Shown in pieces: positions 59,340 to 64,000 of a stretch of DNA of 64,000 nucleotides. Positions within the stretch are counted from its first letter, which is position 1. Each line of letters begins with the position of its first letter. The position numbers and the translations under genes were made by a program. The notes beneath the pieces are model-generated. The model was not told the DNA's origin. It saw only the letters and a program-made list of their open reading frames with translations, and searched no databases. Source of the DNA: Flabesymbios commensalis (taxonomy: Eukaryota; Annelida; Polychaeta; Terebellida; Flabelligeridae); assembly GCA_964017125.1 (NCBI GenBank), contig OZ024914.1, positions 24,743,623-24,807,622 on the forward strand, in the 5' to 3' direction.

Positions 59340-60115
59340 TGTATATAGGGCTTCTGAGTCAGTGGCAGGACAGTGTCAACTGACACTGTCACTGTGTCGG
59401 TGAGCAGTCTGACACTTCGTTTCCAGACGGTGAGCTGCATGCTGTTTATAGACTCCAGAAATTCAAACAAAAAGGCCGCCTTTTATACTGTTCAATATAC
59501 CAGCTCGATTCAAATTTTCAATTGTTTATATATTCCTAACGTGACCTTTAAAACTTATTAAAACCAACCAGTTGATATCTTTCTGTCTTCTGTTTAGAAG
59601 GCCAAGGACACATGCAGTTGATGGAAGTTATTGTGGTTTTGAAAATGATCGAAAATGTGCTGGCCAAATTTCATTGCGAGCTGGCAAAATGATTTTAAGC
59701 ACTAGAATAACTTTGACAGTAGCTTTCCACTTATGTTGACAATTTAGGACGAAGTTTAAACCTTTCAATTGATAAAAATATGTTGATTGTTTATAAATCA
59801 CCCAGTTTAATTTTTTTTATTCTTTTATATTTTGTTATGAGCCAGCCAGAAAATGCAAAAAATGTTGTATAAGTGGCCAATTGGATTTGCTCTCCAAGCA
59901 CCAGTGACACAGGACTGGATACCGTAAAGCTAACTTTCATTTTGGACCATCCTCCACCGTCGGACAGACTGTAGCTAGCGAAAAGCATGCAGCGCGAAAG
60001 TTACAAATTTAAAGTGACTTTTACTTTAGTCACTGTGTCGGTGAAACTGACTCAGTCACACTCACACTGTCACCAGGTCACAGGACACAGTGACTGACAG
60101 CACAGTTACCTGTTT
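59340..60115. repeat. Composite dispersed repeat with CAGTGTCACTGTG borders
   Basis: Degenerate CACTGTGTC/GTCAGTGT words flank the segment at 59375-59420 and 60020-60110. 59435-59560 is the reverse complement of 25990-26115. 59915-59980 matches the right terminal repeat of the 27.3-kb element. Confidence 0.6.
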
Positions 60116-60183
60116 CCGTTGCTAGATGTATTAATATTATATAATATATAGCCAAGTTGGGAATCTCACATTTTGGACAATGA

Positions 60184-61686
60184 TGTGTACCGAACTCCGG
60201 TAGCAGGTCACTTCGTACCATGTCCACGTCGTAACCTACCACTTAGTACCACAAAAAATAATAGACCTACCAGTTCGTACCACCTCTACCTCTGTTGTAG
60301 AGTTAGTCCACGTGGAGGTGGGTGACAGCCTAAAACCCTCAAACTACTATTGTAATGTTCACCAACTTGAAGTTGTGGGTTGCGGTAGCAAGACACAACT
60401 TTAAGTGGGTGAACATTTAAAATATTTTATTTAGCAGTTGACGAGTTAAGCTGTCATATATCAGCTTGCGAAGGTTAGTTGTGAATTACTCCAACTAAGA
60501 CCCTACCTGTTAGGGATTAGCTCCGAGCCATAGGTGTTGTGAGTGATAGCTGACGCTGTCATCGGCTTGCACGGGGGAACACAGGCCTACCTGTAGTAAT
60601 CGTGTAGACCTAGTAATCGATCATCAAATGCGATGTAAAAAATATAATAGCGTAAAAAAGTCGTAATTTATATGATGTAGCTAGGCTACTAAATAAAGTA
60701 TTGATGCAATATATTGAAATACACACAGCCATTCTCCACACATAGATGTCGCTCAGGTCAACCCCGCTCTCTCTCTGTAACCACACGCCATGTTTCGACA
60801 AAAACTGCTCATTTTGAGCAGTTTTGTTGATATAACAACTGTAGGCTTATAAACACGCTTGAGTGTCCTGAATATATATGGCAAATATAAAACACCACTA
60901 CTCCGCCGCATATGAGTTTATATTCACATAGAAATAGAAAACATTCAATGGATTACTTTTTCTGCCTACGCGCTGCTGTGAGAAGGTCCATGTTTACGTT
61001 TTTCTGACAGAATTTACAATGGGCTTCAAAACACTGGCAAATATAAATTACTGAATGACATGCGAATTGTGCTGGTTCAATTTATCCACTACCAAACAGA
61101 ATAAATAGCCCTTACCTGTAACAAACTCTAAAATCAAATTAAATATTGAAAAAAGGATAAGTAATGAGTTGAAGTGAACACCAAAATAGTTCCGTGGTTA
61201 TAGGAATGGTTATAAAATCACGTGGTAACGCTCACTAACGGCTGATAAATCTGGTCAATCGCCATGCGTGCATACGGCGAAATGAGCGTGTGGTATCAGA
61301 GATATAATCTCTGAGGTCACAATCTCTGAGGTCAGAATGACACACAGCAATACATGACATCGACAAATACATATATATAGCAGAAGAAACCTGTCTAAAT
61401 AATTAAGACAAAGACATATATTTATTTCTGATTATTCTGAAGAATTGCAGAATGTAATCCATTCCTACATATACATATATTGCATATAGCTGAACAAAAT
61501 TGTCTAAATTGAAAAAAAATATATATATTTTTCTGGTACGAAGTGGTAGGTACGATGGTACGAACTGGTAGCTTTCTGGTACGAAGTGGTAGGTTACGAA
61601 GTGGACATGGTACGAAGTGTCTAGAAACCCCGAACTCCCTCATGGCGGCCAGTAATCATTATAGTGTAGAGGGAGTTCGGTACACA
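60184..61686. mobile_element. TIR element, 1.5 kb, with inner inverted blocks
   Basis: The terminal 15 bp TGTGTACCGAACTCC (60184-60198) and its complement (61672-61686) enclose a second inverted block, 'cacttcgtaccatgtccac' at 60209 against its complement ending at 61619. On the right, GGTACGAAGTGGTA words are repeated in tandem. A family A hairpin sits at 60356-60417. No transposase; no clear target duplication. Confidence 0.75.
60356..60417. repeat. Family A hairpin copy inside the 60-61.7 kb element
   Basis: 'atgttcaccaacttgaagtt' pairs with 'ctttaagtgggtgaacat'. It is the rightmost copy and is nested in another element. Confidence 0.7.
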
Positions 61687-61689
61687 AAG

Positions 61690-63400
61690 AGATCAGCGTG
61701 AGATTCTGAGCTTTCTATATCTATGATATCGACAACAGAAACAAGCAGTATTTACTGATGAGGACACCACTAATATGCCTAAATTAGAAGGACCACCAAC
61801 AACTCCCATGAATAATATTGAAATTACACAACCTGGTATAACTAAATTATTGAGTGAACTGAACGTCGATAAAGCACCCGGACCTGACGAGCTCCCAAAT
61901 TTACTCCTCAAAAATGCTGCCAAGGAGATATCTCCTTTTTTAACAGATATTTTCGAACACTCTATCCGGACCGGGAAATTACCCGATGAATGGGTCGAGG
62001 CTAATGTAGCCCCTGTTTTCAAAAAGGGAGATCGGCATACTGCTTCTAATTACAGGCCGATCTCCTTGACATGTGTTTGTGCCAAATTGCTCGAACACAT
62101 TATTTGCAAGAACATCATGACCCACTTTACCAAAAACAAAATTTTAACTTCTGTGCAACATGGTTTCCGTGCAGAGCACTCTTGTGAAAGCCAATTACTA
62201 CTGACCACTGAAGATCTGGTTCAAAATTACGAGGACAAAATTCAAACGGATTTAATTGTTTTAGATTTTAGTAAGGCTTTCGATGTAGTTCCCCACCAAC
62301 GTTTACTACACAAACTTAATCATTACGGAATTAGGGGACCTACACTACTTTGGATTCGAAATTTTCTCACCACTCGGACACAAAAAGTAGTAGTAGATGG
62401 TAGCTTTTCGGACACTGCTCATGTAGGTTCTGGTGTACCACAGGGTACAGTACTTGGCCCGATTTTATTTCTATGCTATATTAATGACCTCCCATCCTCG
62501 GTCTCATCTGATGTACGACTCTTTGCTGACGACTGCCTCCTTTATCGGCCCATAAAATCTAAGGACGATCAAAAAAAGCTACAGGAGGACTTAACAAAAT
62601 TGGAGCGCTGGGCAGACATTTGGGGGATGAAATTCAACCCATCCAAATGTTCTGTCCTCCGAGTGAAGAGACCCCGGGCTAAAGAGATAGCATCAGATTA
62701 ACCGGGTCAAAGGGGTCACACTCGGACAAGTAACAAATTCACCTTACTTGGGAGTCAGCATCAGTGAGAACCTGGAATGGGGGGATCACATCTCTAAAAT
62801 TGCGAGTAAGGCTAATTCCACACTGGGTTTCTTGAGGAGGAATTTAAAGGGATGTCCCTCAAAATTAAAAGACATTGCATATTTTTCAATGGTTCGGTCA
62901 CTTTTGGAATACTCTTGTCCTGTATGGGATCCATACAGGCAAGGTGACATCGATAAATTAAACAAAATTCAAAGAGCTGCTGCACGTTTCGTAACTAACA
63001 ACTACCAGCGTAAATCAAGTGTAACAGCTCTTATCCAAGATCTAGGCTGGACTGACTTACAAACCAGAAGAAAGAACTTCAGGCTGACAAGCCTGTACAA
63101 AATTTTAAACGGATTAATTGCTGTACCTGTCAGTGACCTTTTAACCCCAGCAGATGAAAGAACTCGTGGTGGACATAAAAAATCATTCAAACATATTAGA
63201 GCTAACACCACGCTGGGACAAAATTATTTTTTGTACAAAACCATATCCGATTGGAATCATCTTCCACCAGGTGACCAGCTGCTATTGAATCCAGATCAAT
63301 AGCAGCTTTCAAGAGCCAACTAAGCGATTAGTCTGGTCGGCCGCTCAGCACAAACCCTTCGCCTGATACTCCGTGAGGAGGACTGCGAAGTTCACCCTTT
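61690..63400 (+). mobile_element. 5'-truncated LINE (CR1/Jockey group) with long RT frame
   Basis: An open frame of about 308 codons (61775-62701) holds most RT blocks: 'NYRPISLTCVCAKLLEHII', 'QHGFRAEHSCESQLL', 'LDFSKAFDVVPHQRLL', '[19 protein letters not shown]', catalytic 'FADDCLLYR' and 'KFNPSKCSVLRV'. After a frame change near 62700 a 184-codon frame (62748-63302) carries 'NSPYLGVSISENLEW', 'STLGFLRRNLKGCP', 'LEYSCPVWDPYRQGDI' and 'IQRAAARFVTNNY'. A second frame change near 63285 precedes the usual 'SIAAFKSQLSD' end. The endonuclease and ORF1 are absent; the left edge abuts the 60-61.7 kb TIR element. It is the youngest-looking LINE here and is the parent-like copy for 3640-3990 and 16015-16500. 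Confidence 0.92.
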
Positions 63401-63409
63401 AAAGGCTTT

Positions 63410-64000
63410 AAAGAAGCAAGCTTTGACTGACAGTGACACTGCTGTCAGTGTCATTCTTTCACACTCATACAGTCAAGTCATAGTCAACTGTGAGTGTCAG
63501 TGTGACTGTGTTTATTCTCAATTCAATTAGCCTAATAATTACTTTTATTGTTCAGTTTCCAACTACGATACAAGACCCTGGGTTGTGTTGAGTAAATATA
63601 TAAATTACAGCTCCCGAATGTCATGAATTTCGACGCTAGATCATTGAGCTGTCACTTTTGGCAGTCCGGAGCATAACCTGTCATCACGTGATATTGCTCA
63701 AGGTCGGAAAGATTCTGGCGTTATTCACTAGGTGTCCAGTTAACTGAACCTTTTGACTGCTACAGGGCTGAGTTGTTTCGACGCTTCAAAGAATCATCTG
63801 ATAATTTATTCTTGAATAAAAAAACTCGTAATATAATTATTCACACGCATGATTATGACCTGTTTCTAGAGCACCATTTGGGTAAGATTATCAGCACTAT
63901 AACCTCCAGAAATGCATATATGACGTCACAAAGAAATTAGACACATATGACGTCACAAGTGCCTATGACGCCACACAATAAGATGGGATTTAGACACTGC
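63410..64000. other. No gene recognised
   Basis: 63420-63510 is made of degenerate CAGTGTC/TGACTGTG words like those at 59.4 and 60.05 kb. The rest is unassigned. 'tatgacgtcaca' occurs three times in variant form between 63918 and 63977 (CRE-like TGACGTCA), a short direct repeat. Confidence 0.5.

Noticed and set aside
59373-59561. 62-codon open frame
   Set aside because: Lies in a dispersed repeat that recurs inverted near 26.0 kb; no conserved product.

Overview
The window is animal nuclear DNA. It is AT-rich, has GT-AG introns, and is crowded with LINE, SINE, LTR and DNA-transposon debris. The palindromic 8-mer TAGGCCTA occurs about 18 times, where fewer than one would be expected by chance. 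I recall this habit from echinoderm sequence, so with the gene sequences and the mix of repeats I favour a marine deuterostome, most likely an echinoderm. The species call is inference.

Layout. 1-3.4 kb: tandem and higher-order repeats with embedded antisense SINE tails and degenerate (A5GTC)n. 3.6-6.3 kb: a LINE fragment running into a 2.3-kb inverted-repeat element. 7.04-15.11 kb: a broken Ty3/Gypsy-type LTR retrotransposon with near-identical 444-bp LTRs, a short target duplication and a CHCC-type Gag zinc knuckle as in the CsRn1/Kabuki clade. 16.0-18.4 kb: a LINE 3' fragment and a terminal-inverted-repeat (TIR) element with a ~285-bp tandem repeat. 20.8-25.6 kb: a degraded CR1/Jockey-group LINE split by a hAT-type element (perfect 8-bp duplication) and by a small insertion with an 11-bp duplication. 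27.3-28.0 kb: a TIR element interrupted by a tRNA-derived SINE.

Two host genes fill the right half, tail to tail. DNAAF1/LRRC50 (+, 15 coding exons, 29.6-39.75 kb) is a leucine-rich-repeat protein needed to preassemble axonemal dyneins. ATP6V1C (-, 12 coding exons, 56.66-45.18 kb) is subunit C of the V-type proton ATPase. All splice junctions could be read and all phases close, giving predicted proteins of 614 and 386 residues. Their introns and the 5.4-kb gap between their stop codons carry many small hairpin elements, several bounded by TTAA.

53.1-63.4 kb holds a minus-strand LINE fragment, several TIR elements and a 5'-truncated LINE with a long intact reverse-transcriptase frame. The most unusual signals are two dispersed hairpin families. 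One is a TTAA-bounded ~235-bp element with a ~60-bp hairpin, seen only right of 30 kb. The other is a set of microelements that share a core but whose outer arms differ from copy to copy while remaining self-complementary within each copy.
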